A stretch of 64,000 nt of DNA from Candidatus Poribacteria bacterium (GTDB taxonomy: Bacteria; Poribacteria; WGA-4E; GCA-2687025): assembly GCA_028818695.1 (NCBI GenBank), contig JAPPNK010000029.1:286049-350048 (forward strand). Direction: 5' to 3'. Shown here piece after piece: positions 52,132 to 60,602 of the stretch (positions within the stretch are counted from its first letter, which is position 1; each line of letters starts with the position of its first letter). Made by a program: the position numbers and the translations under genes. The notes beneath the pieces are model-generated. The model saw nothing but the letters and a program-made list of their open reading frames with translations, did no database searches and was not told the origin of the DNA.

Positions 52132-52437
52132 TTATCCTTTCAGTTCGCGCGTTTCGTCGGGGCTGATCGTGCCGACTTTTTGGTAGATGTCCAGGATAAT
52201 CGCGAGCGCGACGGCCGCCTCCGCCGCCGCCAGCACAATCACAAAGACGGCGATCATTTGACCCTGCACCCCTCCCACAACATACTTGGAGAACGCCGCG
52301 AAGTTCAAATTTGCCGCGTTCAAAATCAGCTCGATGCCCATCAAAATAGCGATGGCGTTGCGGCGCGTCAGGACGGCGAACATGCCGAACACAAACAGCA
52401 GCGCGCTCACCACAACATAATGCGTTAATGTGATCAT
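52132..52437 (-). CDS. nuoK: NADH-quinone oxidoreductase subunit K
   Basis: This 101-residue protein with three transmembrane helices contains RNAIAILMGIELILNAANLNF, with the conserved Glu in GIELILN, and the second Glu region AAAEAAVALAIILDIYQKV. The size fits the family (about 100). It sits seven bases after the 52445 membrane-protein gene, which interrupts the usual nuoJ-nuoK order. Confidence 0.96.
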   Translation of the reverse strand: MITLTHYVVVSALLFVFGMFAVLTRRNAIAILMGIELILNAANLNFAAFSKYVVGGVQGQMIAVFVIVLAAAEAAVALAIILDIYQKVGTISPDETRELKG

Positions 52438-52444
52438 CGTCGAT

Positions 52445-53587
52445 TCAGCCTCTTTCCGCCGTTTTCACGCCCGACGCTTTCTTTTGCGCCCGACGCCGCG
52501 CATACAGCATGCCGACCGTCGTCGCGGCGCCAACGACGAGGAGCATGATGAACTCTTCTATGCCGAACTTATAGATTGCCGCAATTTTCGCCACATGAGC
52601 GTCGTATGCGTCGGTCAGATGTTCGCTGGCCCACGACAGCGATTCTGACATACGCTCCTCTTTATCGAGATGCAACCAGACATAAAATAACAATGAGGAC
52701 GCCAGCCCGTACACAAATGGACGGACAACGCCGTATGGAAACCCTTTTTCTATCCGCTCTGCAGGTTGTTGATCGTAGGCGCGCCACATGTCGTATCCGG
52801 CCGTTGCGCACCATATGCTGAACAACAGCGAACCTGCCGCAAGCAGGCGAAAATCGTATGCGCCTACGCTCAACAGCTCAAAAAGACCCGAAACGCCAAA
52901 TACAGCCATGCAGAAGAAAAAGACGATGAAGCCGCAGCAAAGGCGGTTTCGTTTTGCTAGGCTATTCATCTTCTCATACGCGGGTCGGAGCGCTCTCAAA
53001 TAAAAGCGGTAGGCAAGCTTCTCCACCCGTCCCATTCCGCTTTCGTCTGTTTCAGCCTCCGGCGGCAACAACCCGCGCTTGACAGCTTTCTCCACCGCCG
53101 CTGACCGGGCGGCGTACATAAACGAAGCGGTCAGATACGGAGCCATCAATATAGAAGGCATGGAGCAAATGTTGAGTAACGTCGCTCCGTTAAAACCGGA
53201 AAACAAGCCGACAGGGTCAGACGACATCGTTTCAACGAGAGCGCGACAGCAGAAAAACCACATGAACGACGCGGCGCCATGCGCCAAAGGACGTAATAAT
53301 CCATACGGAACAGGATTGTCCAACTCGGCGATCTCTTCCGCCTTCGATTCATCGAAGTACTTTACACACTCAAAAAAATCTCTAACGACGAACCCTGCCC
53401 AAAGCGATGAGCAGAGCGACAAAAGAGCAAGAGACGTCGCGCTTGCCTCGCTGATCAGATCAAGCCCGACCCATTTTAGAACGGAATAGACGCCGTAAAA
53501 CATGAAGAAGCCGAACAGCATGGAGCCAGCTCTGGTCTGGCGCAGACGGCGCTGCGCGCCAAAGAAACCGCTGAAAGTACTGGCCAT
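52445..53587 (-). CDS. Internally duplicated membrane protein inserted between nuoJ and nuoK
   Basis: The 380-residue protein has about eight to ten hydrophobic segments. It has two homologous halves: N-terminal half, RAGSMLFGFFMFYGVYSVL...PYGLLRPLAHGAASFMWFF; C-terminal half, RLCCGFIVFFFCMAVFGVS...PYGVVRPFVYGLASSLLFY. Each half ends in a PYG-[LV]-[LV]-RP motif followed by a helix. The start ATG has AAGGAG upstream. It lies between nuoJ (28 bases) and nuoK (7 bases) in the same direction, so it is co-transcribed with complex I. I do not recognise a known family. It may be an accessory membrane subunit or unrelated cargo. Confidence 0.85.
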   Translation of the reverse strand: MASTFSGFFGAQRRLRQTRAGSMLFGFFMFYGVYSVLKWVGLDLISEASATSLALLSLCSSLWAGFVVRDFFECVKYFDESKAEEIAELDNPVPYGLLRPLAHGAASFMWFFCCRALVETMSSDPVGLFSGFNGATLLNICSMPSILMAPYLTASFMYAARSAAVEKAVKRGLLPPEAETDESGMGRVEKLAYRFYLRALRPAYEKMNSLAKRNRLCCGFIVFFFCMAVFGVSGLFELLSVGAYDFRLLAAGSLLFSIWCATAGYDMWRAYDQQPAERIEKGFPYGVVRPFVYGLASSLLFYVWLHLDKEERMSESLSWASEHLTDAYDAHVAKIAAIYKFGIEEFIMLLVVGAATTVGMLYARRRAQKKASGVKTAERG

Positions 53588-53614
53588 TGCTCTACGCTCC
53601 TTCCCCCGCCCGCC

Positions 53615-54586
53615 TCATGCTTCGATCTCCTTGCGTGACACAACCGCCGCTCCAATCAGCGCGACCAGCAGGATAATCCCCGCCACCTCAAACGGCAGCA
53701 GAAACTCGCCCATCATGACCGCGTCGCCCAGACCGGTCGATGTCTTCAGATCGCTCACAGGCTCAATGCCGAACCGCTCCGCCAGTTCCTCCCGCGCTCC
53801 GCCCTTCAAACCCGTAATGACCAGCAGCGCAGGCCGGCGATGCGTCGGCTTATCGAAACCTTCAGGCGTCCGTTCTGCGACATCCTTCGCGATTAGGTCT
53901 GCCTGCTCCTGCGAGATCTCCGCGCTGTTCGCCTCGTCCAGCAAGGACGCGACCCGACGCTCCGCAATCACCAGATGCCGGCGCGGATTCACAGGCGATG
54001 GCTGCGACTTCACCACATACACCCGCTCCGTTTTCAAGCGGGTCAACGACCGCTCCACCAGATCCGACAGCTCCCGCGTCGGCAGAACATCGCGCTCCGC
54101 CCCTTCCGATTCGACAAATTCAAACGCGAGGCGCGGATGGATCGTCTGCGTTTGAACGCCGCTGTACGCTTCCTCCGCTGCCGCAACCGCGTCGATCTGC
54201 GCCTTCAGACCGCCGCTCTCGTCTTCAGCAATCAAAATCTGCTTCCACGGGTCCGCCGCCACCGACGCATAGATCAGCAAGCCGAGCAGAATCAGCCCGA
54301 CCAGCCCCGCCGGCAGCAGCTGCCCAACCGGCGCGCGCAGCTTCATGACGAGCGAACCGCTTGTCATCATGACGCCGAACAGGACGAGAACCAGAATGCC
54401 GCCGACATATACAAGCAGCTGGATCGCCGCCAAGAAACCGGCGTCCAAAAATACATAGAACGCCGAGACGCAGAACAGCGCGCCCATCAGGGCAAAGGCG
54501 GAATGAACGACGTTGCGCGTCGTCACCACAATGAACGCCGAGACGAGAGCCAACGCCGCAAACAGATAAAAGAGGACAACCGACAT
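53615..54586 (-). CDS. nuoJ: NADH-quinone oxidoreductase subunit J with a large insertion
   Basis: The 323-residue protein is far longer than the usual 165-200. Residues 1-112 give four transmembrane helices (AFALMGALFCVSAFYVFLDAGFLAAIQLLVYVGGILVLVLFGVMM), and the last 40 give the fifth (GEFLLPFEVAGIILLVALIGAAVVSRKEIEA), both matching NuoJ. Between them is an extra segment of about 165 residues (about 113-280), charged, with no membrane segment. It includes QIDAVAAAEEAY and EISQEQADLIAKDVAERTPEGF. By known NuoJ topology it faces the periplasm. The insertion is in frame without stops, so this is a genuine expansion. Confidence 0.9.
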   Translation of the reverse strand: MSVVLFYLFAALALVSAFIVVTTRNVVHSAFALMGALFCVSAFYVFLDAGFLAAIQLLVYVGGILVLVLFGVMMTSGSLVMKLRAPVGQLLPAGLVGLILLGLLIYASVAADPWKQILIAEDESGGLKAQIDAVAAAEEAYSGVQTQTIHPRLAFEFVESEGAERDVLPTRELSDLVERSLTRLKTERVYVVKSQPSPVNPRRHLVIAERRVASLLDEANSAEISQEQADLIAKDVAERTPEGFDKPTHRRPALLVITGLKGGAREELAERFGIEPVSDLKTSTGLGDAVMMGEFLLPFEVAGIILLVALIGAAVVSRKEIEA

Positions 54587-54634
54587 CGCTTTAAGCCGCG
54601 CCTCCCCGAGTTATGTGATACGTTAGCGTTTGTC

Positions 54635-55543
54635 TCATTCCCTATCTTCCGTTTCTTCCGAAATTCGAATTATGGTGCCTCTATATTCGAAATACTTACC
54701 CGGTAAGTTGGTGATCGAAAAAATGAGAGCGTTCTCCCCTAATTCGCCCGCTCTTTTTCTCATGGCATTCAGTACGCGCGTTTTGCCGCCGTTTCTGCCA
54801 ATCAGAACCCCAATTTTTACATGCTTAGGAATATCGGCGTCCAATTGGAAGACGACCACACTTTCTGGCGGAACTGGATTTACGTTCTGCCCTTTTGCTA
54901 TCAGATCTACCGCTTGGTTGAGCGCCGCCCATGCGATGTCCCGCTCTGCGACCGCCGTTAAGCGTACAGCCCATTCCCTCGGAGCCGCTTGCTGCAACAC
55001 ATTCACTGCGGCGCTCAACGCTGTATTCGCTGAGTTCAGCGCAACGTCTGCCGCCGCTACAGATTCGGGCGAGAATCTAGCCGCCTCCGCTTTCTCGGCT
55101 TCGGCTTTTGCTTTGGCAGCGATTGGGGCAGACAGCAGCGCCAAAATGCCCAACTCGACGATATTCCAATCCTTGTGCGCCAACTCCTGCTGTACCTGCT
55201 GCAGCGCTAGATTCGTCCGTATTTCCCGTAATTTCGCATAACCAGCCGCCGCCTCCAATCGATACAGGTCTATCGTCCCTTCGGCAGCGCGCTTTGCCGC
55301 CTCCGATGCAAATTCCCAATTTAAAGCCTCATTCGGCGCCGCTTGATGAAGCGCGTCCTCGGTTGCCAGGACAATCGCTTCAGTTTTCTCGTACGCCTCC
55401 CGCTCCGCCTTCGCCTGTTTCATCAACTCCAGCCGATTAATCTCCGTCAGGTCGGACAAGACTATAGGGGTAGCGCACCCCGACAGCATACTGGCGAACA
55501 TGGCGGCGCAAAACGCTGTCAGCACAAATCTTCCCGCTCTCAT
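54635..55543 (-). CDS. Lipoprotein at the nuoI position of the nuo operon
   Basis: The product has 302 residues from ATG 55541-55543, with AGGGA upstream. The signal peptide ends in the lipobox MLSGC (followed by ATP). Residues 25-160 are helical and coiled-coil-like (LTEINRLELMKQAKAEREAYEKTEAIVLATEDALHQAA). Residues 190-300 contain VFQLDADIPKHVKIGVLIG, KTRVLNAMRKRAGELGENA and YFEYRGTIIRISEE, a globular part similar to other Poribacterial lipoproteins by impression only. It lies between nuoH and nuoJ, where nuoI normally sits, in the same direction. Function is unknown; a periplasmic or outer-membrane role near complex I is inference. Confidence 0.8.
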   Translation of the reverse strand: MRAGRFVLTAFCAAMFASMLSGCATPIVLSDLTEINRLELMKQAKAEREAYEKTEAIVLATEDALHQAAPNEALNWEFASEAAKRAAEGTIDLYRLEAAAGYAKLREIRTNLALQQVQQELAHKDWNIVELGILALLSAPIAAKAKAEAEKAEAARFSPESVAAADVALNSANTALSAAVNVLQQAAPREWAVRLTAVAERDIAWAALNQAVDLIAKGQNVNPVPPESVVVFQLDADIPKHVKIGVLIGRNGGKTRVLNAMRKRAGELGENALIFSITNLPGKYFEYRGTIIRISEETEDRE

Positions 55544-55619
55544 GCCCGATTCCCTAGCGCGGATTTGCCGCTCATGTGAGACCTTATATAAAGCATATGA
55601 GGCGCGATACGCTTTCCCT

Positions 55620-56846
55620 TCATGACGGCCGGCGCACAGGTTCCGTCCCCCAGCGCGCAAACCATCCCAGGAGCGCCAAGACGAACGGAAACGCGATCCA
55701 TGAAACCGCTTCGGCGCTGAGAAACATCCCGCCCAGCTGCGCGCCGATCTCTTCGCGTTCCAGCAGAGCCAGAACGCCTGCGCCGAGTATGTTCACAAAC
55801 GAGATTGGCAAAAAGTATTTCCAGCAAAGCGACATGAGCTGGTCGACGCGCACGCGCGGAAGCGTCCAGCGGAGCCACATCATGATAAACACCAGAAACA
55901 TCGTCTTGCCCAAGAACCAGACGACGCCGGGAACCCCGCTCAAAAATGGAAACGGAGCCGCCCAGCCGCCCATAAACAACGTCGCGCAAATGGCGGACAC
56001 AATAAAGGCGTTCGCATATTCCGCCAAGAAGAAGTAGGCGAAGCGAATGCCGCTATACTCCGTATGGTAGCCCGCCACAATCTCCGACTCCGCCTCCGGC
56101 AGATCGAACGGCGTTCGGTTCACCTCCGCGACCGCCGAGAGGAAATAGATGAACGCGCCGATGAACAGGAACGGATGGCGGAACATATACCAGGCATGGA
56201 TTCCGTCCGCCTGATCCATCACCAGATGCTGCATGTTCAATGTGCCGGTCGCCATGACGATCATCAGCACCGCGAGGCCGAGCGGTATCTCGTAGCTGAC
56301 AATCTGCGCCGCCGCCCGCAGCGCGCCAAACAGCGAGTACTTGCTGTTAGACGCCCAGCCCGCCATGATGATGCCCAGCACAATGAGCGACGAAATCGCC
56401 AGATAAAGAAACAGTCCGAGGTCCATGTTGCCGATGACGGTCGACTGAAACGGGGGAATCACCGCCACGACCGCAAACGACGCGGCAAACACCACATACG
56501 GAGCCAGCCGAAACAGCTTCCTGTCGGACGACGGAGGCACCATGTCCTCTTTAAAGAGAAGCTTGATGCCGTCCGCCAGCGTCACAAGCAGACCCCATGG
56601 CCCGACGCGCGTCGGTCCCAGCCGGTTCTGAAAATAGGCGGACACCTTCCGCTCCATCAGCACCAGCACAATCGGAATACCCGCCACAACCGTGACGGCG
56701 ATGACCGCGATGACAACCAGCGTCAACAGAATGACCGTTTCAAGCGGCAAACCCGCCGGCCATGCGCCGCCCAGGTTCAGCGTCTCGGTCGCCTCCGCGG
56801 CGGTCGCCCGTATCTGCTCCGCCGCCGTTTCTATCGGATGCTTCAT
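55620..56846 (-). CDS. nuoH: NADH-quinone oxidoreductase subunit H
   Basis: This 408-residue membrane subunit links the quinone site to the membrane arm. It has MERKVSAYFQNRLGPTRVGPWG, LLVTLADGIKLLFKEDMVP and VNRTPFDLPEAESEIVAGYHTEYSG, all diagnostic. The N-terminal extension of about 35 residues before the first helix is slightly long. It follows nuoD by 15 bases. The next gene on the strand is the lipoprotein, not nuoI. Confidence 0.97.
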   Translation of the reverse strand: MKHPIETAAEQIRATAAEATETLNLGGAWPAGLPLETVILLTLVVIAVIAVTVVAGIPIVLVLMERKVSAYFQNRLGPTRVGPWGLLVTLADGIKLLFKEDMVPPSSDRKLFRLAPYVVFAASFAVVAVIPPFQSTVIGNMDLGLFLYLAISSLIVLGIIMAGWASNSKYSLFGALRAAAQIVSYEIPLGLAVLMIVMATGTLNMQHLVMDQADGIHAWYMFRHPFLFIGAFIYFLSAVAEVNRTPFDLPEAESEIVAGYHTEYSGIRFAYFFLAEYANAFIVSAICATLFMGGWAAPFPFLSGVPGVVWFLGKTMFLVFIMMWLRWTLPRVRVDQLMSLCWKYFLPISFVNILGAGVLALLEREEIGAQLGGMFLSAEAVSWIAFPFVLALLGWFARWGTEPVRRPS

Positions 56847-56861
56847 GCCCGCTCCGTCTCT

Positions 56862-58010
56862 CTACCGATCGATCTCGCCCATCACAATATCGATGCTGCC
56901 GATGATCGCGATGATGTCCGCCACCAGCAAGCCTCGGCTCAACTCCCGCATTGCGCTCAACGCCGTGAAACAGGGGGAGCGCACCTTGACGCGCGACGGA
57001 ACGTTCGTGCCGTCGCTTTGAATGTAATATCCCAGATCGCCGCGCGGCGTCTCCGTACGAAAATACACCTCTCCGACCGGCGGGCGCAACTTCGCGCTCA
57101 CCTTCGCGGCGTAGTTCGGATCGTCCAGCAGCCCCTTCTCTTCCATCTGATCCAGCGCCTGACGGACGATGCGGACGCTTTCCCGCATTTCGTCCATGCG
57201 CACCTTGTACCGGTCCCAGCAGTCGCCTATTTCTCCGACGGGAACCTCAAAGTCGAACCGGTCGTAGATCGAATACGGCTCATCCTTGCGCAGGTCCCAC
57301 TTCATGCCCGATCCGCGCAGGTTCGGTCCCGTCCATCCATATTGAATCGCCTTGTCAATCGACATGACAGCGACGCCTTTGGTGCGTTCCAGGAAAATCT
57401 TGTTATTCGTCAGGAGCGTGTTGTAGGAATCGATATTTTTTTCAAATTTAGACAGAAAACGGCGCAGTTTATGGTGAAAATCGGGCGTCAAGTCGCGCGA
57501 CACCCCGCCAAAGCGGATGTAGTTATACAGCAGCCGCGCTCCGCAGATGTCCTCAAACAGCCCCAGAATCGTCTCGCGGTCCCGAAAGGCGTATAAAAAC
57601 GGCGTCAAAGCCCCGATGTCCATCCCGTATGTCCCGAACGCGAGAAGATGGCTCGCAATGCGGTTCATCTCGCACACAACGACGCGGATATACTGCGCCT
57701 TTTCGGGTATGCTGATCGGCTTGCCGCCCAGCTCCATCAGCTTCTCAACCGCCAGCACAAAACCGAGCTCGTTGTTCATCGCCGCGATGTAGTCCATCCG
57801 GTCGGTGTACGGGATGATCTGAAAATACGGCAGGCTCTCCGCATGCTTCTCAAAATTGCGGTGCAGATACCCGATATGCGGGATCGCCTCTTCGACAACC
57901 TCGCCGTCCGTTTTCAGCTCAAGGCGCAGGACGCCATGCGTGCTTGGGTGCTGCGGACCCATGCTGAGGACCATCTCGTCGGTGCGCAGCGCTTTCGTCG
58001 GAGCCGCCAT
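56862..58010 (-). CDS. nuoD: NADH-quinone oxidoreductase subunit D
   Basis: This 382-residue 49-kDa subunit forms the quinone site with NuoB. It has MGPQHPSTHGVLRLELKTDGE, GYLHRNFEKHAESLPYFQIIPYTDRMDY, RVVVCEMNRIASHLLAFG, and MGEIDR at its C-terminus. ATG 58008-58010 overlaps the nuoC stop (shared base). It is a separate protein from NuoC, unlike NuoCD fusions. Confidence 0.97.
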   Translation of the reverse strand: MAAPTKALRTDEMVLSMGPQHPSTHGVLRLELKTDGEVVEEAIPHIGYLHRNFEKHAESLPYFQIIPYTDRMDYIAAMNNELGFVLAVEKLMELGGKPISIPEKAQYIRVVVCEMNRIASHLLAFGTYGMDIGALTPFLYAFRDRETILGLFEDICGARLLYNYIRFGGVSRDLTPDFHHKLRRFLSKFEKNIDSYNTLLTNNKIFLERTKGVAVMSIDKAIQYGWTGPNLRGSGMKWDLRKDEPYSIYDRFDFEVPVGEIGDCWDRYKVRMDEMRESVRIVRQALDQMEEKGLLDDPNYAAKVSAKLRPPVGEVYFRTETPRGDLGYYIQSDGTNVPSRVKVRSPCFTALSAMRELSRGLLVADIIAIIGSIDIVMGEIDR

Positions 58011-58522
58011 CAGTACGGTACCTTCATGCCTTTGTAGTATTCCTGAACGACATAATCTTTACGAAGCGGATGCCCCTCCCAATCCTCTGGAAGAAGCAGC
58101 GGGCGCGGATCGCTATGCCCCTCAAACGCGATTCCCATCAGCTCCCCCGCTTCCCGCTCATGCCAGTTCGCCGTCTTCCAGACGTTCTCGACCGTCGGAA
58201 TAGAAGGCTCCGCGCGCGGAACATCCGCCCGAAGCGCGATCTGATGCCGATGCGTCATCGAATGCAGGTGGTAAAGCGCCGTCAGACGCTCTCCGTTGTC
58301 GACGGCGCCGAGCGACATGAGCGAATCGAACCGCAGCGATTCTTCGTCTCGGCAGACCAGCGCCGCCTCGGCGATCAGGTCCGCCCTGACGACAATCTGC
58401 GGCGGATCGTACACCGTCATCCCCTCCTCGTCCGATTCCAGCAGCTCTAAGACCGCTTCCTCGCCCAGACGCCCGCTCAATATGTTTTTGATTTCCTCTG
58501 CCGTCACAGCCGCCTCTTTCAA
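58010..58522 (-). CDS. nuoC: NADH-quinone oxidoreductase subunit C
   Basis: This 170-residue 30-kDa subunit of the peripheral arm contains [59 protein letters not shown] and [10 protein letters not shown], the conserved NuoC C-terminal block. It overlaps nuoB by ATGA and nuoD by one base. It shows a longer acidic N-terminus, typical of separate NuoC. Confidence 0.95.
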   Translation of the reverse strand: MKEAAVTAEEIKNILSGRLGEEAVLELLESDEEGMTVYDPPQIVVRADLIAEAALVCRDEESLRFDSLMSLGAVDNGERLTALYHLHSMTHRHQIALRADVPRAEPSIPTVENVWKTANWHEREAGELMGIAFEGHSDPRPLLLPEDWEGHPLRKDYVVQEYYKGMKVPY

Positions 58523-59007
58523 GCTTTCCGCGCGATGGTCGTACTTTTGATCTTTTCCTGCAATTTCAACAGCCCCTCCAGCACCGCCTCTGGGCGCGGA
58601 GGGCAGCCCGGCACATACACATCCACCGGGATGATGCGGTCGACGCCTTTCAACACGGAGTAGCCGTGGTTCCAGTACGGACCGCCGCTCGTCGCGCAGC
58701 TGCCCATCGAGATGACATATTTCGGCTCCGGCATCTGCTCGTAAAGCCGCTTGACGCGCAGCGCCATCTTGATGGTGACCGTCCCCGACACGATCATGAG
58801 GTCCGACTGCCTCGGCGTCGCTCTCGGCACGCCGGCGCCGAACCGGTCAAGGTCGTTGTGCGAAGCCGCCGTCGCCATGAATTCAATGGCGCAGCAGGCT
58901 AAGCCGAACGTCATCGGCCATAGAGACGACTTGCGCGCCCAGTTCACCAGCGAATCGACGCTCGTCACAATCACATTCTTGTCGAACTGGTCCTGTAAAA
59001 TCCGCAT
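58519..59007 (-). CDS. nuoB: NADH-quinone oxidoreductase subunit B
   Basis: This 162-residue subunit binds cluster N2. Four cysteines are in place: [12 protein letters not shown] (CC), [10 protein letters not shown] and [10 protein letters not shown]. The start ATG has AAGGGAG upstream. It overlaps nuoC by ATGA and follows nuoA by 21 bases. The length matches the family. Confidence 0.97.
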   Translation of the reverse strand: MRILQDQFDKNVIVTSVDSLVNWARKSSLWPMTFGLACCAIEFMATAASHNDLDRFGAGVPRATPRQSDLMIVSGTVTIKMALRVKRLYEQMPEPKYVISMGSCATSGGPYWNHGYSVLKGVDRIIPVDVYVPGCPPRPEAVLEGLLKLQEKIKSTTIARKA

Positions 59008-59028
59008 TGACGCTCCCTTCTAACCGGT

Positions 59029-59448
59029 CTAATCGGCCGCTTCCAGCAATGAAGCCTCTTCGTCTTCGTCAGACTCCTGCGTCCGGTAGGACCGAACCCA
59101 GTCCAGATCGCCCTTCGCCCACACATACCCCAGACCGACCAGCAGGATGGAGATGAAAATGAACATCTCCACAAACGCAAGCAAGCCAATCTGCTTGAAC
59201 ACAACGCCCCACGGAAACAGAAACGCGATCTCAACATCAAACAGCAAGAAAATGAGAGCCGTCGTGTAAAAACGGATGTTGAACTTCAGACGCGCGTCGT
59301 CGACAGGGTCTTCGCCGCACTCATACGGGATCTGCTTCTCGGAGCTGTAAATCTTCGTGTGGAACAGCTTCGACATGACGTTGTTCACCAGAATAAACAA
59401 CGCCCCGACCGCCATAAACACGAAAATGTTCGCAAATTCAAACTTCAC
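59029..59448 (-). CDS. nuoA: NADH-quinone oxidoreductase subunit A
   Basis: The product has 139 residues from GTG 59446-59448. The earlier ATG at 59478 lies at or before the predicted transcript start (about 59475) and cannot be used, while GAAAGGG lies eight bases before the GTG. It has three transmembrane segments and KQIPYECGEDPVDDARLKFNIRFYTTALIFLLFDVEIAFLFPWG, the diagnostic NuoA loop with conserved Cys and Glu. It heads the nuo operon. A C-terminal acidic tail (ESDEDEEASLLEAAD) is present. Confidence 0.93.
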   Translation of the reverse strand: MKFEFANIFVFMAVGALFILVNNVMSKLFHTKIYSSEKQIPYECGEDPVDDARLKFNIRFYTTALIFLLFDVEIAFLFPWGVVFKQIGLLAFVEMFIFISILLVGLGYVWAKGDLDWVRSYRTQESDEDEEASLLEAAD

Positions 59449-59481
59449 GCCGGCATCCCTTTCAACAGCAATCCGCATAAA

Positions 59482-59510
59482 AGTATAGACAAGGACGGCT
59501 GTTCAGTCAA
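59482..59510 (-). promoter_or_regulatory. Promoter of the complex I operon
   Basis: On the minus strand, TTGACT (59505-59510) and TATACT (59482-59487) are separated by 17 bases, at 5/6 and 5/6. Transcription would start near 59475, which places the usable nuoA start at GTG 59446-59448. Confidence 0.65.
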
Positions 59511-59560
59511 GCGTATCGACTCTCTGTTCGCTTTTCTGCTGAAGTACATCGCCCGCGCGC

Positions 59561-60493
59561 TTAGTGGTACGCCCGAAGCGGCTCCAAAGCGCGCTCCACC
59601 TCGCGCGACACATCGGGCGGAACGCGCGGGTTCAGCGGATGTCCCGACCCGCCTTCTACGTCGGCAAACCCGCTCAACCGCAGAGCCTCCGCCACAGCCG
59701 AGTAGTTGTACATGCGCCCGTCTCGAAAGCGAATCTCCTCCAGCGCGCCGACGACGCCTTCCAGCCGCAGCGCCTTCTCGAATTCGCCCGCCCGCTGCGC
59801 GTTGTTGAGCGCGTCCGCCAGCCCCGCCGCGACAAGCGCCGTCCCGGACGTATGCCCCTTCGCGCCCAGCTTCCAAGCGGCTGTGGAGTTGCGCTCCCCA
59901 ATCCCCCATATGACCAACTTATCCGGGGACAGCGCCGCCGACATCGGCTCCACCTCCGCAATGCCCGTTCCGATCTTGACGCCGATAAAATGCTCCGACC
60001 GATTCAACAGGCTAACGATCGAGTCCATGTCGCGCGCGTTGCGCATATAGATCAGGAAACGGCCGCCGTTCTGCCCATGCTTTTCGCCGAAACGCAGCAG
60101 AAATTCCGCATACCCCGCAGGGTCATAGACGCCAGCCAGCGGCATCATTAGGAACACATCCGGCGGACGCTCCAGCGCCAGCTGCGCCGACGCGGCGCGG
60201 TCCGCCGCGCCCCAACGCGGAACAATGCCCGACATGAGAACGCCTTCATCCCCGACAACCCGCCCTGTCGCCTCCATGACGCGCGTCTGCTCCTTCTCTT
60301 CCAAATGATGGATCAGGCTCGTTCCGGCGACAGCGACAACCCGCTTGAGTCCGCCGTCGAGACGGTTGCTGTTCATGAGATAGCGCACATTTTTTGCGTG
60401 CGCCTCTAAGTCAACCTCAACCCGTTCGTTGAAGGGCAGAATCGGTATCGCCGTCACTCCGCCTAGATGCCGCTTCATTTCGTCCAGTGTCAT
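59561..60493 (-). CDS. Dihydrodipicolinate synthase/N-acetylneuraminate lyase family protein
   Basis: ATG 60491-60493 is chosen because GGGAG precedes it and it opens MTLDEMKRHLGGVTAIPILPF, the DHDPS N-terminus; the product has 310 residues. It is a TIM-barrel aldolase. The Schiff-base Lys lies in FIGVKIGTG, and the Y in PLAGVYDPAG follows the family pattern. The substrate loop reads AVAGTSLIHHL rather than the GGTTGE of DapA, so it is probably not the lysine-pathway enzyme. It may act on another 2-oxoacid. TATAAT (60536-60541) lies upstream on the minus strand. Confidence 0.88.
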   Translation of the reverse strand: MTLDEMKRHLGGVTAIPILPFNERVEVDLEAHAKNVRYLMNSNRLDGGLKRVVAVAGTSLIHHLEEKEQTRVMEATGRVVGDEGVLMSGIVPRWGAADRAASAQLALERPPDVFLMMPLAGVYDPAGYAEFLLRFGEKHGQNGGRFLIYMRNARDMDSIVSLLNRSEHFIGVKIGTGIAEVEPMSAALSPDKLVIWGIGERNSTAAWKLGAKGHTSGTALVAAGLADALNNAQRAGEFEKALRLEGVVGALEEIRFRDGRMYNYSAVAEALRLSGFADVEGGSGHPLNPRVPPDVSREVERALEPLRAYH

Positions 60494-60535
60494 CGCCGCT
60501 CCCTGCTTGCGTTGGCGCTTTTCAGCCGTTTCGCC

Positions 60536-60541
60536 ATTATA
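60536..60541 (-). promoter_or_regulatory. Probable -10 for the DHDPS-family gene
   Basis: A perfect TATAAT on the minus strand lies 42 bases before the ATG, without a convincing -35. It is suggestive only. Confidence 0.35.
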
Positions 60542-60602
60542 CATGAATGCGCCCGCGCGCGCTCCTCTTCCGCCGGCGGTCAAAATAGCGTAAGATGTTT
60601 AT

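Noticed and set aside
56064-57596. 510-codon open frame on the plus strand opposite nuoH and nuoD
   Set aside because: Low-complexity basic translation without recognisable domains, antisense to conserved genes.
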